Below are positions 15,501 through 22,803 of a DNA stretch of 64,000 bases, piece by piece (the first letter of the stretch is position 1; every line of letters begins with the position of its first letter). This DNA is from Paenibacillus guangzhouensis. Its GTDB lineage: Bacteria > Bacillota > Bacilli > Paenibacillales > Paenibacillaceae. The stretch is taken from the NCBI RefSeq assembly GCF_009363075.1, contig NZ_CP045293.1, positions 2,232,001 through 2,296,000 of the forward strand. Reading direction: 5' to 3'. Position numbers and translations under genes: made by a program. The notes under the pieces were generated by a model, which saw nothing but the letters and a program-made list of their open reading frames with translations, searched no databases and had not been told where the DNA came from.

Positions 15501-18454
15501 TTCATCCCTATTGAAACATCTTTATCTATCTGTTGGTATCCTACAATGATTGATAAAAGTATCGCACTCAAACTAGTGTCGTTAGTGATATATTTGATTT
15601 TATTAATCTCATCAATATCAAAAAAAGATACATTCTGTTTATTGTAAATTAAACAAACATAGGCTAATAATGTATCATTTGTGAGTTCTCTATCTTTGGT
15701 TATTTTTTGTAGTATATCGTTATACTCATCAATTTGCTTACTAAATAAAATCTCTAATAAATTTTTTTCTATACAGCGATATGAAACGCCGCCGTTATAC
15801 ACCACTTCAAGAGCTTCATCTGTTTTATTCATTTCTAATAAATATTCAAAATAAGTATCATTAAATATTAAAGAAGCTTTTATTTCTTCTTTAGAATGTA
15901 TAGATTTGTCTATTTTAGTATAAACACCTCCCAATTTTGCAACTAAGCAAGCCCACTTTTTTATGATTTCTTCTATCAAGTTTTGATCAAAAATAAAATT
16001 ATTTATGTCAGAATTTATTGTATTAATAAATGAAGATGGTGTTAAATCTTTAATCCATAAACTGAAGGTAGAACGAGCTCTAAAATTCGAAATTGAATCA
16101 CTATAAGATAATAAATCCTCACAAAATACCAACATCTGTCTATATTTTTCAAGATTCTCTTTATTTAATTCTTCTACTCTTAATTCAAATGAATTTAACA
16201 TTTTAACATATGATTTATCTTGAAGTTTATAATCTCTTTGATAATATTCAAAATAACGGAAATGTTGATACAATGTGGTTATAGCAAGGTACACGCTGTG
16301 ATATGTTTTCCAGTCTCTTAATTCTATAGCTGATTGATAAGCTAAAATTGCATATTCTTGCAAGGTTCTTCTAGATATCCCATAGGCTAATGAATGCATT
16401 ACATACTCCATATTAAAAACTTTTGAAATTAATTCTTTTTTATCGGCACTTATTAATAAAGGAATAAGATTTATCAAACTACCATAGCTACATTTATTTT
16501 CTATGTAATATTCAGCTAATTGAAGAGCAATACCTTTATATTTGGAGCTATTACTGTTATTAGCCATTAAAAAGACTCTAAAATCATTATGGAATAAAGC
16601 ATATTCATTTTTATTATTAGTTTTTTGAACTAATGGATAAAGTAACTCCAATAATTCATTCCAATCCTCTATAGTTAGATTTCCTTTAATTGCTTTACTT
16701 AATACTTCTGAGTTTAATCTACCATTTAATAATATAATCACACTTGCAACGACTTTATCAGGAAAGGAAATCCCTAAATTTCTTTTATTTAAATAATCTG
16801 ATACATATCTCCAAATATGACTATAGTAGTTTGTAATATTTGAATTAACATGTTTTATATCTAAAATTTTTCTGAAGTCATCAATTTTATCACAGCTTTT
16901 AGCTTCTTCAATAGCAAATACTACTGATAAATTATTTCCTTTTGTTTTTTCAAAAATAAATTCTGCTAATATATTTACATCTATATCCAGACTTATCTCT
17001 TTTTGATTAAGTAACTCTTTAATATCGCCTTGTAAAAGAGTGGGCATCTGATAATGTTTTACATATTCAGTTTGTTTTTTTAACCATAATGGATAGTGGT
17101 CATAAAACTGTGCGGGCTGTCCAACAATTACTAATACTACACCTTCTGGAATTTCCTCCGGACTAAATAAGCTATCTAAAAATGTTATTTCATTTTGGGC
17201 TCTTGCAGCATGATCAATGCCATCTATACAAATAATTGTTTTTTCCCTTGTTTTTTCATATAAAATCTTGGCTAAGCGAATCACTTCATTACGCATTTGT
17301 TCAACTGTGCAAAGCGCATTCGTTACAGGAATTTCATATTTATTTAACTCCCCTCTAAAATGCCTTCTTAATTGAATTAACAAGTCATTCCATAGTGAGT
17401 CCTGTTTACATAAACCTGTATCAGGATTATAAAATTTTTGTTCTGGAGATATTGGTTTAAAAGTATGGTATCTAGCTTTTAAAAAATTGTGTTTTAACTG
17501 TAAATAACTAACAATACTTGTTTTGCCACTTCCAGGTTCACCTGATATCCATATCACTCTTTGATTATTCTCTCTAATATTTAATATTAAATCGTTAGCA
17601 AATTTTTGACGACTCTCAAAAAAAGGTGTTGGATAAGGTAATTCATGTTCCCCGTGCTCTAAATCATTATTTAATGATAAAGCATCAAATACAGTTTCAA
17701 TTGTAACTTCAACGTTATGCTCTCTTCTTGTTGTAGTCCAAATCCTCAAATTTGAGCATAGTTTATCAAATAAACCTTTTGCTATTATCTGATTACAACT
17801 AAAAGTATTTTGTAAGGATTGAATCATAGAATTTTCTAATTCTTCTAAAGAGCCCTCATTAGCTCTAATTTGAATAGCTTTCAAGAAGTCAATAACAATC
17901 AAGTCTTCGTTACCAATCGCTTTTATTAATTCTCTCCATTGGCTTTTTAAATCATCATTTTCTAATAAATTTTCGATATCTTCAATTGAATTTGCATTTG
18001 CAAGATATGGTTGTATGATGCCTAAAAATTTTTCTAATGGCAAAGCAATATATTCTTTACCATTGTAGGTTCTTGTTGTTTTGTTCTTTCCCAAATTTCT
18101 ATTAGTATATAAAATTGGTATTATAACCTTTTCATCTGTTTTTTTTGCATCCTCCCAGCCTAAGGCTAATGCTTTAATTAAACTTACTTTCTCCTTTCCA
18201 TTTTCTTTTGTTGTTTCTATTAGCTTCGAGAATGTCAAATTTCCTTTTCTACTATCCCCTATTTCGTGTTTAACTTGATAACATAATTCTTTTTTATCCG
18301 CATATCCAACTACTACATCATCTATTGTGTTATATGCATCAGATTGAAATGTCACAAAAGATATATTGTTATCTGGATTAATCATTTTAATAACTTGTTC
18401 TAAACCCACATACCATTCATACCAATACGGATTTCCAATACCTGGTATCGCCAT
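12539..18454 (-). CDS. Avs-like STAND NTPase with N-terminal Cap4-type nuclease domain
   Basis: A 1971-residue protein; AGGAGG lies five bases before the ATG. Residues about 1-130 resemble the Cap4/DUF4297 dsDNA endonuclease (PD-(D/E)xK fold): YWYEWYVGLEQ, then D45-D46 in YNTIDDVVVG and Q60-x-K62 in CYQVKHE. A STAND/AAA-type NTPase follows, with Walker A GEPGSGKTS (305-313) and Walker B IICIDGIDHA (407-416). More than 1000 residues of helical repeat-like sequence come next, then a distinct C-terminal region rich in beta-strand-like sequence (about 1750-1971). This layout is that of Avs anti-phage sensors: the C-terminal region recognises a phage protein, the NTPase oligomerises, and the nuclease cuts DNA. 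No phage target can be predicted. The gene is very AT-rich and stands alone in its transcript, consistent with transfer. Confidence 0.8.
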   Translation of the reverse strand: MAIPGIGNPYWYEWYVGLEQVIKMINPDNNISFVTFQSDAYNTIDDVVVGYADKKELCYQVKHEIGDSRKGNLTFSKLIETTKENGKEKVSLIKALALGWEDAKKTDEKVIIPILYTNRNLGKNKTTRTYNGKEYIALPLEKFLGIIQPYLANANSIEDIENLLENDDLKSQWRELIKAIGNEDLIVIDFLKAIQIRANEGSLEELENSMIQSLQNTFSCNQIIAKGLFDKLCSNLRIWTTTRREHNVEVTIETVFDALSLNNDLEHGEHELPYPTPFFESRQKFANDLILNIRENNQRVIWISGEPGSGKTSIVSYLQLKHNFLKARYHTFKPISPEQKFYNPDTGLCKQDSLWNDLLIQLRRHFRGELNKYEIPVTNALCTVEQMRNEVIRLAKILYEKTREKTIICIDGIDHAARAQNEITFLDSLFSPEEIPEGVVLVIVGQPAQFYDHYPLWLKKQTEYVKHYQMPTLLQGDIKELLNQKEISLDIDVNILAEFIFEKTKGNNLSVVFAIEEAKSCDKIDDFRKILDIKHVNSNITNYYSHIWRYVSDYLNKRNLGISFPDKVVASVIILLNGRLNSEVLSKAIKGNLTIEDWNELLELLYPLVQKTNNKNEYALFHNDFRVFLMANNSNSSKYKGIALQLAEYYIENKCSYGSLINLIPLLISADKKELISKVFNMEYVMHSLAYGISRRTLQEYAILAYQSAIELRDWKTYHSVYLAITTLYQHFRYFEYYQRDYKLQDKSYVKMLNSFELRVEELNKENLEKYRQMLVFCEDLLSYSDSISNFRARSTFSLWIKDLTPSSFINTINSDINNFIFDQNLIEEIIKKWACLVAKLGGVYTKIDKSIHSKEEIKASLIFNDTYFEYLLEMNKTDEALEVVYNGGVSYRCIEKNLLEILFSKQIDEYNDILQKITKDRELTNDTLLAYVCLIYNKQNVSFFDIDEINKIKYITNDTSLSAILLSIIVGYQQIDKDVSIGMNLINSFIDEIENKDEDYQYLSTLIRHGFLIGRTLGEANKGKIDCSSSKIILKSYEEFFNYKTRKVRTFDFKDGFNILLFVSLNHRAIFERTESEALYVLLETHLFEHNLLGMHYKTIILDFLIENKKNDIVKKYLLELYGVKGEKLFLESNFEETHECFKKYGEVVLPELMGEINEKLKWDVVSYIDHKEHALWPLFKYFKKIIKQDSQEWKTRGLELYKLSSLADIKGSNRASYDIQNEIATAAVKNGIRDIWQARQIDEEFRFSLDILYDQLFDLVDIAVDIEEIISIWILSCGILSWYHNDDRAGLKRIYFKCVNKGKELGVEEIENLLLDVSLEHVKVALYVESKEYVKTQNQTDYDSQRELEENELKIILSEMKLEEIVEFLKYENDSLMRWTSINIAWSVLESRGEISKDIAEEFGKITLNRLESYSWENSGCTNIVEKNINILKEDFLWDLAEYNIKNLEDDDNYLTCSSNMEFLLQYVGDILSIDFVKYMFDEELKCHFMWIDGCGHIKFNFEVTPSTNYLPEPKDIKELVCNILMEQVITRNIHRIEICLQGLQLLIVKYPEIFKYLSVSWELYTNEQKEYLIKLSERWSQGNLEGFNVIYPCIVKEYEITNELDKKIQLYSIINTYASILGDNKEMEIKYDAKEIRYEIVNEYPSIIDKSKLSSTVKTFLRVMEELTFDSYDDIRYLLMNKKSITSDPNLKNAARAGDSMLYPKSYTDLDMKVLYGEEKKNRWGYIPLSIKAQALLNTDDAWIISEVPKITYEKEWNVEKELKIYIEEGSLSKCKPYLKRIVNKEVPEGMYVIGGVIWYPVGSKEGVVFTETAKIIQNNILIKDPSIIKSLNPGGVVSNLLEKDEGLFIIEEEYLNDNGVCLTNEIVGTSVFIYGNTMLYPSPLIKEALNIYPSKDNPLVWKDQEENTVMYFERYVCPNREAIQEHYFRQPLMGRWLCEKALIDRLVKEEGLTDYKVDKIEMMPKLN

Positions 18455-18620
18455 TTCGCCCTCCTAAGAAATATTTTTTTATTTTTGGAACGGCTACTCA
18501 ATTAACTTGAGATATGCTTCAATTTTAAATTATCCACTAACCACTATTATTTTTTAGTAAATAGAAATGTATTTTCATCGCATCCCCGGTGAATGTCAGG
18601 GCTTTTCTTCTGCATATATT

Positions 18621-18935
18621 CTATTCTCCACCTAATTCTGAGTACATCTTTCTAATTTCTCCAGTTTCGCGGCCGCCTTCAATATATTCGGCGATCTTCA
18701 TGTATTTCTCCACATTAGGATTATTTTTCTCAGCATTAATAGTAATTCGAATATGATCCGCAATAATTCCTCGAGTTGAATCATCGACGATACGCTTTTC
18801 TACCATATCTAAATATCGTCCAACGTCTTTTAAGACCATATCATCATTTTTCTTAGCATGATCTGGATTCCCTAGTATTACCACAACTATCGCAATAGCA
18901 ATTATCCCAACCATACCCAACAGCTTGAACTTCAT
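18621..18935 (-). CDS. Small exported or membrane-anchored protein of unknown function
   Basis: A 104-residue protein with an N-terminal hydrophobic segment (LLGMVGIIAIAIVVVILG, about 5-22), followed by a charged, mostly helical domain (GRYLDMVEKRIVDDSTRG; HIRITINAEKNNPNVEKYM). GAGGAA precedes the ATG. There is no lipobox cysteine, so the segment is probably a signal anchor. It lies just upstream of the STAND gene on the same strand, 166 bases away. I see no evidence that the two act together, and I do not recognise the family. Confidence 0.55.
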   Translation of the reverse strand: MKFKLLGMVGIIAIAIVVVILGNPDHAKKNDDMVLKDVGRYLDMVEKRIVDDSTRGIIADHIRITINAEKNNPNVEKYMKIAEYIEGGRETGEIRKMYSELGGE

Positions 18936-19097
18936 TTCCTCATCCCTTCAATCTAGTAGTTTCCTAAATATTACCACATAGTTTAAAAATGAGGATATAA
19001 TGAAATAAACATTTTGATCAGGAGTGAGTTAATGTCCATCGAAAGATTCGTATAACTTTTAAGCGATGTGCAACTTCAGCAATGTTTTTAAGAAATA

Positions 19098-19265
19098 ATG
19101 TTTACCCGCGAGAACATTCATTTCGATTCAAAAGAATATCAGAATTTATTGGACCGATTTAAAGCCGAGGCCAAAATTGATATTAAGCCAATGCATTCAA
19201 TGACCGACGCGATCCTGTATGAGATTGCACTAAGGAAATACCGCGAGGACGGCATTAATGTATAA
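19098..19265 (+). CDS. Short ORF of 55 residues overlapping a hicB remnant
   Basis: ATG at 19098 to TAA at 19265, coding a charged helical peptide (ENIHFDSKEYQNLLDRFKAE; MHSMTDAILYEIALRKYRE). There is no good ribosome binding site. Its stop overlaps the first codon of the HicB-like remnant that follows. It may be part of the same degraded toxin-antitoxin or phage-derived unit. Not recognised. Confidence 0.35.
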   Translation: MFTRENIHFDSKEYQNLLDRFKAEAKIDIKPMHSMTDAILYEIALRKYREDGINV

Positions 19266-19512
19266 AGCAACTCGAATTTGAACCAACATCACTACATGCA
19301 TTGATCGGCAGAGTCGAGAAGAACGAGGTACTTGTTGACTTTCAGATTTACATGCCGACCCTACATGACCTTTGAAAACAAAGCCATCAAAAAGACATTA
19401 ACGTTCCGAATTGGCTCAATGATGCAGCGGAAAACAGAATATCAACTTCTCACATGTGCTACAGGAAGGTTTGAAGAGGAGTCTCGGAATCTATAAGAAA
19501 CGTGCAAACTGA
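19265..19512 (+). pseudogene. HicB-family antitoxin remnant
   Basis: Three frames together give a typical HicB C-terminal half. EKNEVLVDFQIYM is the end of the HicB fold, ENKAIKKTLT and NVPNWLNDAAE lead into the DNA-binding part, and SHVLQEGLKRSLGIYKK is the final helix. At least two frameshifts separate them. No partner hicA toxin is recognisable upstream. It is a relic of a toxin-antitoxin module. Confidence 0.65.
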
Positions 19513-19571
19513 TAATTCACATACGGTCATCACTATACTATAGGGTGTTTCGTTGGATTTCTCTGTTACGC

Positions 19572-19602
19572 AAAAAAGCCCCGCTTGTTTTATAAACGGG
19601 GC
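19572..19602 (-). terminator. Leftward terminator
   Basis: GCCCCG/CGGGGC stem around an AT loop with TTTTTTG on the leftward strand. It would end transcription from the short gene at 19717-19824. Confidence 0.6.
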
Positions 19603-19716
19603 TCTCTTCATTTCATCCTGTTATTTCTTTCTCATAATGGAACAGGTAGCGAATCTCGAAACCGATTAACTAGCGCTTATCCTCGACAATAACTTCTAGT
19701 AGCCCAAGTAAGAAGT

Positions 19717-19824
19717 CTATCGCCCAGCCTCCGCGTAACCGGTAACGTCCTCCAATTGATATAATATCCCATTCATCTCTGAAATCACATTTAATTGTGA
19801 TTTAGTTTGTTCGTCTAATACGTT
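19717..19824 (-). CDS. Possible 35-residue peptide
   Basis: ATG at 19824 behind AGGAGGGG (about 9 bases of spacing) opens a 35-codon frame (MNVLDEQTKSQLNVISEMNG... ending GYAEAGR). The strong ribosome binding site and the terminator downstream are the only support. A longer in-frame opening at 19902 has no site. Function unknown. Confidence 0.35.
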   Translation of the reverse strand, partial: NVLDEQTKSQLNVISEMNGILYQLEDVTGYAEAGR

Positions 19825-19900
19825 CATTGTTAAAACCCCTCCTGCCTTATCAATGAAAACGGCAGCTGATCGATGACCAGCTTCCTCTATATCATGATTC

Positions 19901-19926
19901 AACTATCGTGTCCCGTTAGTTGAATG
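19901..19926 (+). repeat. Recurring box, type 2
   Basis: AACTATCGTGTCCCGTTAG followed by TTGAATG. A copy of the box-2 half of the terminator-associated element; see the entries at 20824-20907 and 21482-21567 for complete examples. Confidence 0.75.
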
Positions 19927-20074
19927 ACAAGTCTATACTGGCTCCGACGGACATAGCTAGTGCGGATATTTTCGGCTACTCCCACTTCCCCGAAATGCCT
20001 CTGCCGAGCTGAGGATGCTTGTCCCTCGATGCGTGAACACAGTGTTATATGCTATGGCTGACTTCATTGAGTTA

Positions 20075-20716
20075 CTACAAAAAAGTTTTGTCGATTCTTT
20101 CTCGATCGTAATCCAGTATCCAACTATTATACTTAGTGTAGATGTGGATAAGGTCATCTTTAGATTCAGAGATGACATCGCACCCCCTGTCATCATAAAT
20201 ATGAAAGATTGTTCTCTTGCTTATATTTATAAAATACACTCTATGATAAATCATTGGTCTAATTCCGACATCATGATTACATATTGATTTAATTAACTCA
20301 CTATATCTTAAATCCTTTACTTTACATGTAGTCCAGTATCTATACATATTGTTTCTGGGATCCGGGATCTCATCCGGATCTAGATCAATATCAGGTAGTA
20401 TTTCTAAGTTCAAAGCCATTAAGGAATCTTTGTTCTTAATATACTTTTTATATAAATTTAACTTCTTCACTTTGTTTTTAGGGATATCAGCAAAATAGGC
20501 ACTCGTAACAAGTAATAGTTCATCATCTTTGTCATGAAGAGCCTTAAACAACTCTAAAGATCGATAGTAAACCTGTTCCATATAGAGTTCTTTATTAACT
20601 CTAAAGAGCGGAGGATTACCTAACTCAAATCTGATGGAATAATCCCACCCATAGAATATGGGCGGGATTAATTTTAGGTTTGGAAAATGATCTTCTAGAA
20701 ATTGATTTAACTTCAT
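20075..20716 (-). CDS. DUF3885 domain-containing protein
   Basis: A 213-residue soluble protein. Start taken at 20716 (MKLNQFLEDHFPNLKL), with GGAG upstream, rather than the frame opening seven codons earlier. The C-terminal third carries the DUF3885 hallmark (HIYDDRGCDVISESKDDL, then YNSWILDYDRERID). The domain is common in Bacillales, often as isolated genes in accessory regions; no function is established to my knowledge. It is a single-gene unit between two copies of the recurring box. Confidence 0.8.
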   Translation of the reverse strand: MKLNQFLEDHFPNLKLIPPIFYGWDYSIRFELGNPPLFRVNKELYMEQVYYRSLELFKALHDKDDELLLVTSAYFADIPKNKVKKLNLYKKYIKNKDSLMALNLEILPDIDLDPDEIPDPRNNMYRYWTTCKVKDLRYSELIKSICNHDVGIRPMIYHRVYFINISKRTIFHIYDDRGCDVISESKDDLIHIYTKYNSWILDYDRERIDKTFL

Positions 20717-20769
20717 ACAGGAAATCTCCGCTCTCATAAATTTGTATTTCAGCCATTGAATATAACGTC

Positions 20770-21378
20770 TTATTCACGAACTTCGCAAATAACTCCATAT
20801 GTAGGGTATTCGCGAAACTTTTGAACTATCCTGCCCGTTACTTTAACAAAAGAAAAAGGAGCTGCCTCCATGCAAGCTCCTCTACTCTCGTGTCCCGCTA
20901 GCGAAACAAAAAATGATTGCTCTAAACCAGTTAAGGCTAATTTCATACCTTCGTGACTAGATACAAAACCTAATCTTTCATAGAATCGATGAGCTTCATC
21001 GCGTTTTTTATCCGTTGTTAATTGAATTAGACCGCAACCATATGCCTTTGCGGAATCAATGGCGTGGCGAAACAGGGCTTCTCCAATCCCCTTTCTACGA
21101 TACAGTTTATCTACACGTACACCCTCGATTTGAGCACGTGTCATTCCGAAACGTGCAAGTCCTGGTATGAATGTAAGTTGAAGACAGCCGATAACTTTCT
21201 TGTTATCTATAGCGACAATTATTGAATTTCCTATTTGCTTTTCGATTGCAGAGAAAGCATCTATGTAAGCTTGAGGGATTGGGATTTCAAATCGTTCACG
21301 GCTTATTCCTAACTCATCATCAACCAATAAGCGGACAATTCCTTCAAGATCACTAAGTAATGCTGTTCTTATTTCCAT
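20770..21378 (-). CDS. GNAT family N-acetyltransferase with a repeat-derived tail
   Basis: A 202-residue protein starting at 21378 (MEIRTALLSDLEGIVRLL) behind AAGGG. The GNAT core covers about the first 155 residues, with the acetyl-CoA motif VRVDKLYRRKGIGEALFRHA and HRFYERLGFVSSHEGMKLAL at the usual end. The acyl acceptor is unknown. The remaining 45 or so residues (from LTGLEQSFFVSLAGHESRG) are translated through a copy of the recurring terminator-associated element at 20824-20907, so the normal C-terminus has been replaced. The core appears intact and may still be active. Confidence 0.8.
   Translation of the reverse strand: MEIRTALLSDLEGIVRLLVDDELGISRERFEIPIPQAYIDAFSAIEKQIGNSIIVAIDNKKVIGCLQLTFIPGLARFGMTRAQIEGVRVDKLYRRKGIGEALFRHAIDSAKAYGCGLIQLTTDKKRDEAHRFYERLGFVSSHEGMKLALTGLEQSFFVSLAGHESRGACMEAAPFSFVKVTGRIVQKFREYPTYGVICEVRE
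20824..20907 (+). repeat. Terminator-associated bipartite element, copy inside the acetyltransferase gene
   Basis: Box 1 (AACTATCCTGCCCGTTACTT, from 20824), an AGGAGCT/AGCTCCT hairpin (20857-20881), then box 2 (CTCGTGTCCCGCTAGCGAAA, to 20907). The whole element lies in the 3' end of the GNAT reading frame, on the opposite strand to the gene. Confidence 0.75.
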
Positions 21379-21481
21379 ACTTATGGCACCCTTCGCGAAT
21401 GAAATCAATAATTAACTCAATATCAGCAACATATAATTTCGCTTTACATATAAGAATCCCTCTTAGCCTGTAAGTGTTCCG

Positions 21482-21567
21482 CTATCCTGCCCTTTAGCGA
21501 AACGCGGCTGCAGATCTAAGCCAGCAGCCGCGTTTTATTTATTAAGCTATCGTGTCACGTTAGTTTA
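21482..21567 (+). repeat. Terminator-associated bipartite element, clearest copy
   Basis: Box 1 (CTATCCTGCCCTTTAGCG, 21482), a perfect 8-bp hairpin CGCGGCTG/CAGCCGCG (21503-21532) followed by TTTTATTT, then box 2 (CTATCGTGTCACGTTAGTTT, about 21547-21567). The two boxes are direct repeats of each other and bracket the terminator. Confidence 0.8.
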
Positions 21568-21925
21568 CCCCATACCTTTCCAATTTTTAGAGTTAATTCA
21601 AAATCCTTAATATGTTCAAACCCTATGACTTCTACCCCTCCCATATTGTCAATCTTGAAGAAAATAAAATCAGATCCAACATCAAGATGAGGACCGATAT
21701 AAGGTGTTACCGTCACATTAACGACGATTAGGAATCATGATATCCAATCAATACGTTTAATGGATCAAGGAATGGTGCAAACGTAGGCATTTCATTCAGT
21801 TTATCCTTGTAATAAAGATCTAATTGTTCTTGTATCTTGGGCGTTAACATGGTAAATATAACCCTGTTTGGGTCTGCATTCGTTTTAGCTCTTGAACAAA
21901 GTAGTAAAGTTGCTATGACTACCTC
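21555..21925 (-). pseudogene. DUF3888-like secreted protein remnant
   Basis: Leftward frames give a hydrophobic leader (VVIATLLLCSRAKTNADP), a helical part (LTPKIQEQLDLYYKDKL, then NVLIGYHDS and a stop), and in another frame the C-terminal part (NVTVTPYIGPHLDVGSDF; GFEHIKDFELTLK). This is the pattern of DUF3888-type exported proteins, broken by a frameshift near 21730. The final TGA stop lies inside box 2 of the repeat element. No usable start is visible. Confidence 0.6.
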
Positions 21926-22015
21926 ACTTTCTTATGGCTAGTCATTACTGGGGCGGATCAACTTATATTTCCACTGAACTCGCTTCTTTACAATTTAGTT
22001 TATCTGCCAATACAA

Positions 22016-22774
22016 TTACTTTTCTTTCTTGAACCAAAATACTTTTAATGTTTCCTTCAAGTTCCTCATAACTTTGCTTTCTCTTTTATTTTCTTTGGCA
22101 GTCATCCCTTTAAACACCATCATCAATCCAAAACAACCAAGAGCAATAAAGAAACAAAGTAGAGCGGTAGTCATATCCCACCAATCAGGAACCCATTGAA
22201 GAGGTGATATAATATGAGCTAATGTAAAATATAGAGCAACAGCACAAATCCAAGTTATAAATACCGAAAGATGATAAAAAAATCTGAGTATACTACCAAA
22301 AACAACAAATAAGGGGTTCTTAAAAGTATCACTAATAAACTGCTTGTAATCAACATAGATAGTATCGTGAGCATTCCAGTATTCATCATCAATCCTATTA
22401 TAAAATTCTCTTACTTTTTCCAACAATTCATGCTCGTTTATTCTGTTATTTTCTTGTTTATAGGCTATGAAAACTTTCCTGAATTTATAAAAATCAGTCA
22501 ATACAGATGATGATGCTATAAATCGAACTTTTGAATCTTTACCAGAATACTCTCGTAAGAATATATCTATCATTTCTAATTTCCGCTTTTTATCACCTGT
22601 TTCCATAATAAGGGATAATAATTCATGCATCGGAGCATAAACCTCATTATAGCAATTACCCAATTCCTTAAGAAATAATTCTCTTTTCTTCGATCGAATA
22701 TTAAATTGATAACCTATATAAGCCGTTATTAAAGCAATAATTATTACTGAGATATCAATGCCAATTACTTTCAA
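22016..22774 (-). CDS. Membrane protein downstream of the Gabija-like pair
   Basis: A 252-residue protein with an N-terminal helix (ISVIIIALITAYIGYQF, about 8-24), a cytoplasmic helical middle of about 130 residues, and two C-terminal membrane helices (LSVFITWICAVALYFTLAHI; ALLCFFIALGCFGLMMVF). The basic tail is KMxNLKETLKVFWFKKEK-like. It begins 29 bases after the helicase gene ends, on the same strand and with the same AT-rich composition, so it may be co-transcribed. Canonical Gabija has only two genes. This protein could be an accessory, membrane-acting component or a passenger. I do not recognise a family. Confidence 0.6.
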   Translation of the reverse strand: MKVIGIDISVIIIALITAYIGYQFNIRSKKRELFLKELGNCYNEVYAPMHELLSLIMETGDKKRKLEMIDIFLREYSGKDSKVRFIASSSVLTDFYKFRKVFIAYKQENNRINEHELLEKVREFYNRIDDEYWNAHDTIYVDYKQFISDTFKNPLFVVFGSILRFFYHLSVFITWICAVALYFTLAHIISPLQWVPDWWDMTTALLCFFIALGCFGLMMVFKGMTAKENKRESKVMRNLKETLKVFWFKKEK

Positions 22775-22803
22775 GTTCTAACCCCCACCAAAATGAATTA
22801 ATA

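Noticed and set aside
12539-18454. Possible CRISPR array or tRNA in the AT-rich region
   Set aside because: No regularly spaced direct repeats and no cloverleaf-like sequence were seen anywhere in the window; the region is one continuous reading frame.
18955-18990. Sequence resembling, in reverse, the ACTATGT repeat beyond tniQ, considered as the other Tn7-like end
   Set aside because: Only one partial match (CACATAGTTTA), with no repeats, terminal TGT or target duplication.
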